In this document: in pieces, positions 53,080-62,427 of the stretch | Layout: the number at the start of each line of letters is the position of its first letter | Numbering within the stretch: position 1 is the stretch's first letter | Assembly (NCBI GenBank): GCA_001735895.1 | Contig: DS021199.1 | Coordinates: 504,548-568,547 of the forward strand | Length of the DNA stretch: 64,000 nt | Reading direction: 5' to 3' | From: Olavius algarvensis Gamma 3 endosymbiont | GTDB taxonomy: Bacteria; Pseudomonadota; Gammaproteobacteria; GCA-001735895 | The notes under the pieces: model-generated | The model's database searches: none | What the model saw: the letters and a program-made list of their open reading frames with translations, nothing else | Told to the model about the DNA's origin: nothing | Made by a program: the position numbers and the translations under genes

Positions 53080-54441
53080 ATGACCGACAACAACAGCCAA
53101 TCACTCGGCGCTGAAATCGAGCAATTTTTAGGCGCGAATCCCAAGCTCAAACAGGTCGAAATCCTGGCTACGGACCTGTGCGGTCATTTCTTTGGCAAGC
53201 GCTACCCGACTACTAAGCTAAGCGCTTTTGCGCGGGAGGGCCTTACCATGCCGGCCAGCATGTTCGTGCTGAACACGCTGGGCGAGCCGCTGGAGGGGAT
53301 TCGCTACGGCATCGACGACGGTGATCCCGATGTCCACTTCCATCTGATTCCGGGTAGCCTGTGCCTGAACAACTGGGGCAATAAACCACGCGCTCAGATG
53401 CTGGCATCTACCTGTGAAGACGACAGCCCGGCCTACTTCGAGCCACGTTACGTACTGCAGCAGGTAGTCGACAACTTCGCCGCCCGGGATTGGCATCCCG
53501 TGGTTGCCTTCGAGCTCGAATTTTATCTGTTCGACGCCAGGCGCGACGCCGGCGGCATACTGCAATTAGTGGATAATCCGAAAACCGGTCGCAAAGACAC
53601 GGCCACGGTGCTGTCCAGCGCCCGCGTCGGCGACTTCGAGGAAATCATTGACGATATTATTCACGCCTGCCAACTGCAAAATATCGACACCGGCGCAATT
53701 TCTTCGGAGCTCGGACCCGGTCAGTTCGAAATCAATTTCAACCATCACAAGAATGTTCTCAGGGCGGCCGACGAAACCAGCCTGTTTAAGCGAACCGTTA
53801 TCGAAGTCGCAAAAAAACACGATATGTGCGCCAGCTTTATCGCGAAACCGATGTTAATGCATGCCGGTAACGGCCTGCATATGCACATCAGTATCATCGA
53901 TCACGAGGGTCGCAACCTATTCGCCGCTGACGACAGAGCGCACCCACGATTGCAGCACGCCATCGGCGGCCTGTTGGCCACGATGCCGGCCGCGATGTCG
54001 TTTTGGGCGCCGAGCGTCAATTCCTACAGGCGCTATCTCGGCGGCACCAGTTGCGCACCGGTCAGCCTGACCTGGGGTAACGAAAACCGTACGGTGGCAT
54101 TTCGCATTCCGCTCGCCAATCAAGGCGCCTGGCGGGTCGAGAACCGGGTACCGGGGGCGGACGCCAATCCTTACCTGGCAATGGCGGCTACGCTGGGAGG
54201 CATTTTGTACGGCATCGAAAATAAAATCGATCCGGGCAGCGAAACCACGGTGGCGGTAGCAGGCCGCGATGAAAACCTGCCGCTGAACATGACTGCGGCT
54301 CTGGCCGCGACCGGGGCCAGCGATGCCTTGATGCGGATTATGGGGCACGAATTCATCGATTTATACTGTCGTCATCGCGCTGCCGAGACCCTGGCCTTCG
54401 AAAACCACATCAGCGCCCGTGAATACGACTGGTATTTATAA
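53080..54441 (+). CDS. Glutamine synthetase-family protein (gamma-glutamylpolyamine synthetase / GMAS-like)
   Basis: ELEFYLFDARRD, HAGNGLHMHISI, NENRTVAFRIP, VENRVPGADANPYLAMAATLGGILYG. Confidence 0.85.
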   Translation: MTDNNSQSLGAEIEQFLGANPKLKQVEILATDLCGHFFGKRYPTTKLSAFAREGLTMPASMFVLNTLGEPLEGIRYGIDDGDPDVHFHLIPGSLCLNNWGNKPRAQMLASTCEDDSPAYFEPRYVLQQVVDNFAARDWHPVVAFELEFYLFDARRDAGGILQLVDNPKTGRKDTATVLSSARVGDFEEIIDDIIHACQLQNIDTGAISSELGPGQFEINFNHHKNVLRAADETSLFKRTVIEVAKKHDMCASFIAKPMLMHAGNGLHMHISIIDHEGRNLFAADDRAHPRLQHAIGGLLATMPAAMSFWAPSVNSYRRYLGGTSCAPVSLTWGNENRTVAFRIPLANQGAWRVENRVPGADANPYLAMAATLGGILYGIENKIDPGSETTVAVAGRDENLPLNMTAALAATGASDALMRIMGHEFIDLYCRHRAAETLAFENHISAREYDWYL

Positions 54442-55362
54442 ATGAACAGTGAAAATTTTACCGATAGCCACTCGATTTTTGCCAATATTTACGGCTACAT
54501 GGGCAAACCTCTGACACGCGACCCGGCCGCTGCCGATGTTTTCGTCATCGGACTGCCCTACGATCTGGGCACCAGCGGGCGCGCGGGGACGCGCAGCGGG
54601 CCCGGCGCAATTCGCAACGCCAGCGCCAACCTGCGTTGGGAAGAAAAACGCTGGCCCTGGGACTTCAATGTTTTCGAGCGGTTACGAGTCGCCGACTACG
54701 GCGACCTGGAATTCGCCACCGGCAACCATGACGCCTTATTCGAAGCGGTGGAAACCCATTACGGCAAGCTGCTGGCCGCCGGCAAAACCGTGCTCAGTTT
54801 TGGCGGCGATCATTTCGTCACACTGCCGCTGCTGCGCGCACACCACAAACATTTCGGCAAACTGGCGCTGATTCACTTCGACGCGCATACCGATACCTAT
54901 GAGGAAAAAGCCGCGGTTTATAATCACGGTTGCATGTTTTATCACGCGCCGCGAGAGGGCCTAATCGACGCCGATAAGAGCATTCAGATCGGGATTCGCA
55001 CCGAGTACAGCGAGAGTCGGCACGAATTTGAAGTGATCAGCGCTGCGGTGGCTAACGATATCCCGTTCGAATCCATCGTCGAACGAATTCGACAACGTGT
55101 CGGCGACAGCCCCTGTTATCTGACTTTCGATATCGACTGCCTCGACCCGGCCTATGCCCCCGGCACCGGAACCCCGGTGGCGGGCGGTCTGACCTCGGAC
55201 CGGGCGCTCAAGATCATCCGCGGTTTGCGGGGCATAAACTTGGTCGGCATGGACCTGGTCGAGGTCGCGCCTTCTTATGATCATGCCGAAATCACTTCGC
55301 TGGCCGGCGCCACACTCGGCCTGGAGATGCTCTATCTGCTCGCCTCCGACAGGGAAATTTGA
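54442..55362 (+). CDS. speB: Agmatinase/ureohydrolase family protein
   Basis: FGGDHFVTLPLLRAH, LIHFDAHTDTYE, YLTFDIDCLDPAYAPGTGTPVAGGLT manganese-binding motifs. Confidence 0.88.
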   Translation: MNSENFTDSHSIFANIYGYMGKPLTRDPAAADVFVIGLPYDLGTSGRAGTRSGPGAIRNASANLRWEEKRWPWDFNVFERLRVADYGDLEFATGNHDALFEAVETHYGKLLAAGKTVLSFGGDHFVTLPLLRAHHKHFGKLALIHFDAHTDTYEEKAAVYNHGCMFYHAPREGLIDADKSIQIGIRTEYSESRHEFEVISAAVANDIPFESIVERIRQRVGDSPCYLTFDIDCLDPAYAPGTGTPVAGGLTSDRALKIIRGLRGINLVGMDLVEVAPSYDHAEITSLAGATLGLEMLYLLASDREI

Positions 55363-55400
55363 CTCAGAGTAAAAACCCAATGAGTTTTTACTCTGAGTCA
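55360..55400. terminator. Bidirectional terminator-like hairpin TGACTCAGAGTAAAAAC-ccaatga-GTTTTTACTCTGAGTCA
   Basis: Perfect 17-bp stem between convergent genes; left arm includes the upstream stop codon. Confidence 0.85.
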
Positions 55401-55417
55401 AATGTATTGCCGAGAAC

Positions 55418-57472
55418 TTAGTCGCAGGCAGGCATTTCACGCGCGAACAGCGGCGCATAAAAATCCTGTTCCGATTCGAGGGATCGCGCCGCCGCATGGC
55501 CATCGTATACCGCCGCCGCGACCGTGCCGGGAGCGTTGCAATCACCGATCGCCCGCAGCGTTTTGAAGCGTTCTTCAAGCGGCAACAGCGCCTGATAAAG
55601 TTCGTCTTGCGGCGCCCTCGATGTCACCATCACCAGGCTATCGAAGGTCAGCTTTTGTTCGAGCTGTTCGCTATAGACGTTAGCAATCCTGGCTTCGCCG
55701 GCGACCAGTTCGACCAGCCGGTGCGAGACGACGAGCTCGATTCCGAGCGACAATACCCGCGCCTGAATCTTGCCCTGTTCCAGCGTATTTTCGGTCCACA
55801 TCGAGACGCAGGATTGCGGCGTCAGCAGGCAAACCTCGTGACCCTGGTTGCGGCAAAGCTCGGCCAGGGTGCTGCCCATGTAGTAGTGGTCGTCGTCGTA
55901 AATCAATACCCGGCCGTGGAGCTTTGCCCCGTTCATAATATCGTCCGGGGTCATTATATTTAACCCTGCAATACCCGCTGGCGGAAATGAGTGCTGGCGG
56001 CCGATCCCATCGCGCCGCCAGGACGATCCCGTCGCCACCAGTACATGCGGAATTTCGAGCGCGACGATATCTTCGGCGCTGAGGCGGTTATTCAAGTAAA
56101 TTTCCACATTGGGTTTTTGCCGCAGCAATTGTTCGCGGTAATCACGTACGCGCGCATAGCTCGACATCCCCGGCAGCGCGCTTTCGCGCGATATTCTGCC
56201 GCCCAGCGCTGGCGCAGACTCCGCCAAGGTTACCGCATAACCGCGATTGGCAAGCTGGAGCGCGCATTCGAGACCGGCCGGGCCGGCGCCGACGACCAGC
56301 ACTGCGTCATCGCTGACGGCGGCGTCGATGCGTTCCGGATGCCAACCCTGTTTCCATTCCTCGCCCTGGGTGGGATTTTGCGTGCAGCGGATCGGCGCCA
56401 CCAAATTATCATGCGCCACGCAGATGTTGCAGCCGATACATTCGCGAATCTCGTCAATCCGCCCCTCATCGATTTTGCGCGGTAAAAACGGATCGGCAAT
56501 CGACGGCCGTGCGGCGCCGATCAAATCGAGCACGCCGCGCTTGATCTGCGACAACATCGCATCGGCGGAAGTGAAACGACCGACCCCGACAACCGGCTTG
56601 CTGGTCAAGGTTTTGACAAATGCGGTGTAAACTTCCTGGTAACCTTCGTTCGGCTCGAAACGCGCGCTCGATGAGTCATTCACCCAGTCGCTGATATTCA
56701 CATCCCACAGATCCGGGATCTCGGCCAGCATGGCGACGATGTCGCGTCCATCCGATTCGGCCTGCAAACCGTCCGGCCCCATCAACTCATCGGTGGCGAA
56801 GCGAAACGCGACCGCGCAATCGTGGCCAACCGCTTCCTTGACGTCGAGCAGCACTTCCCGGGTGAACCTAACCCGGTTTTCCAGACTACCGCCATACTCA
56901 TCGCTGCGCCGATTGTACTGGGGCTTGAGAAAATGCTGTAACAGGGTCATGTCGTGTCCGGCATAGACATAAACGATATCGTATCCCGCTTGCCGGGAGC
57001 GTTTGGCCGCCTCGACGTGCCAGCGGCGCACATCGGCGATATCACGTTTGTTCATGGCTCGTGCCTGAATCGGGTTTATCCCGTGGACCGGGGCCGCGCT
57101 CGGCGCCATCGGCGCAATGCGGCTGTAGAGGTTGGATGCGTGAAAACCGTTGTAACAGAGTTCGATCCCGGCGAGCGCGCCGTGCTCGTGTACCGCATCG
57201 GTCATCAGGCGGTGCTGCGGGATATCGCGCTCGTCCCAGAGTCGGCCCTCAAGATAGGGCGCGACATCGGCGCTAGGATGAATCTCGACCTCCTGAGTAC
57301 AAACGACGCCCCAACCGCCCTCGGCCTTGACTGCGCGGTTCGCGGCCTCGGCCCGCGGGCGCGCATGTCCCAGCACATTACAATGCGGCACTTGATAGAA
57401 ACGATTCGGCGCCGTAACCGGACCGATTTGTATCGGCTCAAACAGAATATCGTACTTGGAGTCGCGTCCCAT
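55418..57472 (-). CDS. TMADH/DgcA-like FMN/FAD/4Fe-4S oxidoreductase
   Basis: TIM-barrel FMN domain (FEPIQIGPVTAPNRFYQVPHCNV), CIGCNICVAHDNLVAPIRCTQNPT cluster, VVGAGPAGLECALQLANRGY. Confidence 0.85.
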   Translation of the reverse strand: MGRDSKYDILFEPIQIGPVTAPNRFYQVPHCNVLGHARPRAEAANRAVKAEGGWGVVCTQEVEIHPSADVAPYLEGRLWDERDIPQHRLMTDAVHEHGALAGIELCYNGFHASNLYSRIAPMAPSAAPVHGINPIQARAMNKRDIADVRRWHVEAAKRSRQAGYDIVYVYAGHDMTLLQHFLKPQYNRRSDEYGGSLENRVRFTREVLLDVKEAVGHDCAVAFRFATDELMGPDGLQAESDGRDIVAMLAEIPDLWDVNISDWVNDSSSARFEPNEGYQEVYTAFVKTLTSKPVVGVGRFTSADAMLSQIKRGVLDLIGAARPSIADPFLPRKIDEGRIDEIRECIGCNICVAHDNLVAPIRCTQNPTQGEEWKQGWHPERIDAAVSDDAVLVVGAGPAGLECALQLANRGYAVTLAESAPALGGRISRESALPGMSSYARVRDYREQLLRQKPNVEIYLNNRLSAEDIVALEIPHVLVATGSSWRRDGIGRQHSFPPAGIAGLNIMTPDDIMNGAKLHGRVLIYDDDHYYMGSTLAELCRNQGHEVCLLTPQSCVSMWTENTLEQGKIQARVLSLGIELVVSHRLVELVAGEARIANVYSEQLEQKLTFDSLVMVTSRAPQDELYQALLPLEERFKTLRAIGDCNAPGTVAAAVYDGHAAARSLESEQDFYAPLFAREMPACD

Positions 57473-57607
57473 TTAACAACCACACTCGTATTCCAAAGTC
57501 CCCGGGAGCGGAAATCTTTTTTTCCAGATCCAGGCTGACAAGATATTAATCAGTGACAACAACAGCGGAATATAATCGAATCCGGCTTCCGAGGTACAAA
57601 ATGCGAC

Positions 57608-58822
57608 CTAGCCAACCGCGGTCACACTACCCTGCTGTTGCATCCGTGCATTGACTTCGCGCAAGCTTCCGCCTGGCGGTGCTTGCGTCAGTGTAACAAC
57701 CGGCAACAGCTGACGCAGCCGATTATGAAACGAAGCCACGCCCAGTTCCAGGTCGGACAATAAAAGGCCGTCAAACGCCTGCGATCGCATGCCTTCGGCA
57801 GCCCACTTGACCAGTCGAATATCTTCTTCACCGACGCCCATGTTGATTTCGCGATTTAGTGCCCGCGCCCGCTGCATCGCGGGGCGATCGTCGGCTAAGG
57901 CATAAGTTGCGCCAACCATCACGCTTTGCTGATTGCCGCCTGGATAAATCTGGTAAATTTCGATCTGGTCCGGAAACAGCGTCAACACGAAACCCGGAAA
58001 CATACCCCAGTATATCCACAGATTCTTATGCGAGTCAGGCAAATAGCTTTTCCGCAGCAACGCAGCGACATAGTCGCGGTTGCGCTGCATCCGGTGCCTA
58101 CGCTGATCTATAGCGCCACAGGCGCGATTCAAGCCGCCTTCGAGCTGCTGATCGGTATAGCTCGCGCCCACCAGATCAAACAACTCGGGATGACCCACGG
58201 GTATGTGGTAACCCTCGTTATCGATGTCGAGCACGGCCTTCCAGTCGAGATCAAACTGATAGCGGTAAGCTTCGTCGAAAGGCTGCATTTCATCGATCCG
58301 ATATAGACCGATCTCTGCCGCGGCGGCGGCGAACAGTTCGGTAACCGACGGGCCGTCGCCGCCGAAGCGTACGAAAATCATGCCCTGCCATACCTCGCAA
58401 TCGATTGCCTTGAGGCTAAATTGGTGGCGCTCGAGTTGCGGAAAGCTGTCGGCCCGGGGAATATTTTTCAGTGAGCCATCAAGGTGGTAAGACCAGCCGT
58501 GGAACGGGCAGACGAAGGCCTTACCGCAATGCCCCTTGTCATCGGCAACGATCCGCGATGCGCGGTGGCGGCACAGGTTGTGAAACGCGCGCAGCCGGCC
58601 CTGCTCGTCCCGCACCACGAGCGCACGTTCGTTGCCTAGGGCAAAACACTGATAGTCGCCGCAAGCCGGGATATCGGATACATGCGCAACAAACATCCAG
58701 TTGCACAGAAACAGCTGTTCGATTTCAAGCTGGGTCAATTCATTGTTGTTATAAGTCCAGGCGGGCAATCCCCCGCGGGATCCGGCCTGGCTGCAAATTT
58801 CCTTTGTGGGTACAAATTTCAT
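57608..58822 (-). CDS. Rieske non-heme iron ring-hydroxylating/N-demethylating oxygenase alpha subunit
   Basis: NLCRHRASRIVADDKGHCGKAFVCPFHGWSYHLDGSL Rieske motif; DIDNEGYHIPVGHPELF. Confidence 0.88.
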   Translation of the reverse strand: MKFVPTKEICSQAGSRGGLPAWTYNNNELTQLEIEQLFLCNWMFVAHVSDIPACGDYQCFALGNERALVVRDEQGRLRAFHNLCRHRASRIVADDKGHCGKAFVCPFHGWSYHLDGSLKNIPRADSFPQLERHQFSLKAIDCEVWQGMIFVRFGGDGPSVTELFAAAAAEIGLYRIDEMQPFDEAYRYQFDLDWKAVLDIDNEGYHIPVGHPELFDLVGASYTDQQLEGGLNRACGAIDQRRHRMQRNRDYVAALLRKSYLPDSHKNLWIYWGMFPGFVLTLFPDQIEIYQIYPGGNQQSVMVGATYALADDRPAMQRARALNREINMGVGEEDIRLVKWAAEGMRSQAFDGLLLSDLELGVASFHNRLRQLLPVVTLTQAPPGGSLREVNARMQQQGSVTAVG

Positions 58823-58839
58823 GACTGGAGCGGGCTAAC

Positions 58840-60249
58840 TCAAGCGGCTGGGGACGAGTGTTTTCTCCGTGTATCGACCGCTTCTGTCTCGGCCGACTCA
58901 ATCTCTTGCAACGCCAGCAAAATTCCCTGCCGCAGCATGGCGACCATATCGTCGATCTGCGCAGGCGTTATCGTCAGCGGCGGCGACATGACGCACATAT
59001 TGACCAGCGGCCTGACGATCAGTCCCAGCTGCTGGCAGTGTTTGTCGATCAGTTTACCGATTTCGTAATCTTGCGCGAGATCGTTATCGCCAGGCTCAAG
59101 CTCGCACTCGACGCAGGCCATCAATCCCTCGCCGCGCACATCGCGCACGATCGGGATATCGCGCAAGCTCTGCATTTGCTGCTGCAGATAAGGCCCGGTT
59201 TCCCGCACCTGTTCAAACAGTTTTTCGCGTTGCATGATTTCCAGGTTCTTGATGCCGGCCGCGGCGGCCACCGGATGACCCGAATAGGTGAAGCCATTCG
59301 AAAAAACCGCCGAATCGCCGCCGTTAGCCTTGATTTCGGCTACCAGCCGATCCGACACCAGGAAGGCGCCCATCGGAATATAACCCGAGGTCAAACCCTT
59401 GGCGGTGGTAATAATGTCCGGCACGATCCCGAACACGTCCTCGGAAGCAAAGCAATGGCCGAGGCGTCCGAAGGCGGTTACCACTTCATCCGATAAATAC
59501 AACATGTCGTTATTACGGCAAACCTCGAGACAACGCCGATGGTAACCCTCGGGCGGCACGATCACGCCGCCGGAAGCGAGGATCGGTTCGGCCACGAACA
59601 CCGCGCAGTTATCCGCCCCGACCTCGGCAATCCTGGTTTCGAGATTGGCAACGCATTGATCGAGAAACTCAGCATCCGACATCGCCTCGGGTTTCAATAA
59701 CGGATGCGGCGCGTCGATATGATGGACTAGATGGGACTCGGTCTCGAGGTTGTTCTTGTCGCGCTCTTTGCCCGAGACACTACCACCGAGATAGGTGCTG
59801 CCATGGTAACCCCGCCGTTGTGAAATAATCTGATTCTTGCCCGGCTTGCCGCGCAGATTATTATAGAAATGCACGAAACGCAGCGCCGAGTCGACCGCGG
59901 TCGAACCGCCGGTGGTAAAGAATACGTGATTCAGATCTCCCGGCGACTGCGCGGCGAGCAGCGCCGCGAATTCGGAGGCGGGACCGGTGGTCATCGACCA
60001 GGGAGACACGTAGGTTAGCGCCATGATCTGGTCATAAACCGCCCTGGCCATTTCCTCCCGGCCGTGCCCGATGTTCACGCACCACATCCCGGCAGGCGCA
60101 TCGAGCAGACGGTTGCCTTCGCTATCGTAGACATAAACACCCTCGCCCTGGTCCAGCAAAGTGCGCCGATGCCCGCCCAGTTTGACGAAATCGTCCCAGG
60201 GATGAATGAATAAGTTATCGCTCTGTTTCAATTCTGCCGCCGTACTCAT
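58840..60249 (-). CDS. Class III (PLP) aminotransferase, polyamine/omega-type
   Basis: FTTGGSTAVDSALRFVHFYNN, YLSDEVVTAFGRLGHCFASE, TTAKGLTSGYIPMGAFLVSD. Confidence 0.88.
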   Translation of the reverse strand: MSTAAELKQSDNLFIHPWDDFVKLGGHRRTLLDQGEGVYVYDSEGNRLLDAPAGMWCVNIGHGREEMARAVYDQIMALTYVSPWSMTTGPASEFAALLAAQSPGDLNHVFFTTGGSTAVDSALRFVHFYNNLRGKPGKNQIISQRRGYHGSTYLGGSVSGKERDKNNLETESHLVHHIDAPHPLLKPEAMSDAEFLDQCVANLETRIAEVGADNCAVFVAEPILASGGVIVPPEGYHRRCLEVCRNNDMLYLSDEVVTAFGRLGHCFASEDVFGIVPDIITTAKGLTSGYIPMGAFLVSDRLVAEIKANGGDSAVFSNGFTYSGHPVAAAAGIKNLEIMQREKLFEQVRETGPYLQQQMQSLRDIPIVRDVRGEGLMACVECELEPGDNDLAQDYEIGKLIDKHCQQLGLIVRPLVNMCVMSPPLTITPAQIDDMVAMLRQGILLALQEIESAETEAVDTRRKHSSPAA

Positions 60250-60267
60250 GCTCAGCTCCTTAAATTA

Positions 60268-60294
60268 GGGAAGCTCTGAATGAATCAGAGTTTC
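60268..60294. repeat. Palindromic repeat family C copy 2 (GGAAGCTCTGAATGAATCAGAGTTTCC)
   Basis: 10/11 bp inverted repeat; 23/27 identity with 39055-39081. Confidence 0.6.
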
Positions 60295-60432
60295 CTTAGT
60301 TCGTGCGAAAAGTGCTGAAATTATAATTATTTTTGTTTTTTTATCAAGTATTTTCAATATTATATGTATTTTTATTGACCATTTACTCAAATAACTGTAG
60401 GGTTTGGAAATCTCTGGGACAAGGCCGATATT

Positions 60433-61083
60433 TTGCCGACGACCGTTACCGCAAAGAATTTCGCAAGTCGTAATCGCAGACAGCAAAGCGAGTTCCGCAA
60501 GCGCCAGTTGATCGATGCCACTATCGAGTGCATCGACAAGCTCGGGATATCGCAAACCACGCTGGCGAAAATTGCGACCCGAGCCGGGCTCTCTCAAGGT
60601 AACCTGGTGTTCCACTTTCAAAGCAAGGAAGCATTGCTCGAACAGACGCTGCACCACCTCAACGACGAATACCAGGCAAACTGGCAACGCGAACTGGCGG
60701 CGGCGGATGACGACCCTTATTGCCAGTTACGCGCGATTGTCAAAGCCGCATTCGCGCCTAAAATATGCAACCGCAAAAAAATCAGCGTCTGGTTTGCGTT
60801 TTGGGGCGAATCGCGCTCACGCCCGAAATACCGGCAGGTCTGCGGCGCTAACGACCAGGCTTTTTCGGATAAGTTACTGGCCCTGTGTAGCGCTATTGAA
60901 ACGCAACACCGCGCCCGTTTGAGTGCACAAACCGCGGCGCTCAGCCTGGAGGGCATGATCGATGGCTTGTGGCAAAATTTTCTAATCGGTAATGCAGGGT
61001 TCAAACGCGAACGGGCGATTAACGCCGTGTACGAACTACTCGACAGCGTGTATCCCGATTGCTCATCTAATCACTCGGCGTAA
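60433..61083 (+). CDS. TetR-family regulator, BetI-like
   Basis: RKRQLIDATIECIDKLGISQTTLAKIATRAGLSQGNLVFHFQSKEALLEQTL; TTG start. Confidence 0.82.
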   Translation: MPTTVTAKNFASRNRRQQSEFRKRQLIDATIECIDKLGISQTTLAKIATRAGLSQGNLVFHFQSKEALLEQTLHHLNDEYQANWQRELAAADDDPYCQLRAIVKAAFAPKICNRKKISVWFAFWGESRSRPKYRQVCGANDQAFSDKLLALCSAIETQHRARLSAQTAALSLEGMIDGLWQNFLIGNAGFKRERAINAVYELLDSVYPDCSSNHSA

Positions 61084-61095
61084 TTGTGATCACAA
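61084..61095. promoter_or_regulatory. Candidate operator TTGTGATCACAA
   Basis: Perfect 12-bp palindrome upstream of the substrate-binding protein gene; shares GTGATCAC with 52972/53038. Confidence 0.5.
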
Positions 61096-61261
61096 AATCC
61101 GGTTTTCACGCTAATATCCGATCGAATTGCAGCCATGACGGCTTATTTTCGACCGCACTAACGTTTTCGGCTTGCAATCGCCGTTAAGCTGCGATACAGA
61201 ATGAAATAATAAAAATAAGTTTGGCATTCAAAACTAGAAAGTATTTCCTGAGGAGGGAACA

Positions 61262-62365
61262 ATGATTAAAGACACTGCCTATAAAACCAGCCTTATCGGT
61301 GTAACCGCCGCCGTCCTACTGACGGGCGCGACGCTCGCAGCGGCCGCCGGCAAACTCAACGTCAGCAACTGGGCCGAATACATGGCCGAAGACACGATCG
61401 CCAATTTTGCCAAGGAATATGACATCGAGGTCACCTTCACGCCCTACGACTCGGTCGAAGCGATCGATTCAAAGCTACTCGCGGGAAATTCCGGCTACGA
61501 TGTCGTGTCACATTCCGGTTCGTCGGTTGCGCGCCTGCTTAAGGGCAATATTCTAAAGAAAATCGACAAGAGCAAACTATCCAACTTCAAACATATGAGT
61601 GCCGATGTAATGGCCCAACTCGGTACCAATTGGGATCCTGGCCATAACTATATGGTGCCCTATATGTGGGGCACCCACGGCGTAACCTTTAACAAGGAAC
61701 TGGTGCTGGCAACCTACCCCGATGCTCCAATCGGCGATGTCGACATGATTTTCAATCCGGAACACATGGAGAAATTGGCCAAATGCGGCGTTGCCTTCCT
61801 CGACTCACCGGACGATGTTATTTCGCTGGCGCTCGGGTATCTCGGACTGGATCCGAATTCAACCAATAGGGCCGACTACAAGAAAGTCGCCGCCATGCTG
61901 AAAAAAATTCGCCCCTATATCAAGACTTTCGATAACTATGCCTACCAGCGGATGCCGGAAAAGGAATTTTGCGTGGCCTTTACCTACGGACCCGATGGCC
62001 TGTTGGCGATGTCGCTGGCGGCCGAGGCCAAAACCGGTGTTACGCTCGATTTTTATTTGCCCGCGGTCTCGAATCTCTGGGTCGATGCCTGGGTAATGCC
62101 GGCAGATGCGAAGAATGTCGAAAATGCGCACCTGTTCATGAATTATATGATGCGGCCCGAAGTTGCCGCGGCCGATAGCAACTTCACTTGGTACGCCACC
62201 GCCAACAAAGACGCGTTCCCGCTGATCGAACCGGAGGTGACCGGCAATCCGGCGGCTTTTCCGACTGCGGCACAGGTATCGACCATGTACACCTTTGAAG
62301 TTTTTCCGCCGAAAATCAAACGCTTGCGCACCAGAACCTGGACCAACTTCAAGGCCGGCAACTAG
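61262..62365 (+). CDS. PotF/PotD-like periplasmic polyamine/amine-binding protein
   Basis: Signal peptide; LNVSNWAEYMAEDTIANFAKEYDIEVTFTPYDSVEAIDSKLLAGNSGYDVV. Confidence 0.9.
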   Translation: MIKDTAYKTSLIGVTAAVLLTGATLAAAAGKLNVSNWAEYMAEDTIANFAKEYDIEVTFTPYDSVEAIDSKLLAGNSGYDVVSHSGSSVARLLKGNILKKIDKSKLSNFKHMSADVMAQLGTNWDPGHNYMVPYMWGTHGVTFNKELVLATYPDAPIGDVDMIFNPEHMEKLAKCGVAFLDSPDDVISLALGYLGLDPNSTNRADYKKVAAMLKKIRPYIKTFDNYAYQRMPEKEFCVAFTYGPDGLLAMSLAAEAKTGVTLDFYLPAVSNLWVDAWVMPADAKNVENAHLFMNYMMRPEVAAADSNFTWYATANKDAFPLIEPEVTGNPAAFPTAAQVSTMYTFEVFPPKIKRLRTRTWTNFKAGN

Positions 62366-62376
62366 CGAAACCTATT

Positions 62377-62404
62377 CGGGGTGACAATAGTCACCCCGTT
62401 TTTT
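62377..62404 (+). terminator. Rho-independent terminator CGGGGTGAC-aata-GTCACCCCG-TTTTTT
   Basis: 9-bp stem, 4-nt loop and T6 tract between binding-protein and ATPase genes. Confidence 0.9.
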
Positions 62405-62427
62405 CATTGACCTATAACGGGGGATAT

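Noticed and set aside
57608-58822. Rieske protein as an aromatic (naphthalene/benzoate) dioxygenase
   Set aside because: No small beta subunit, ferredoxin or ring-cleavage genes nearby. Neighbourhood of flavoenzyme, aminotransferase and amine transporter favours N-demethylation chemistry, though substrate is unproven.
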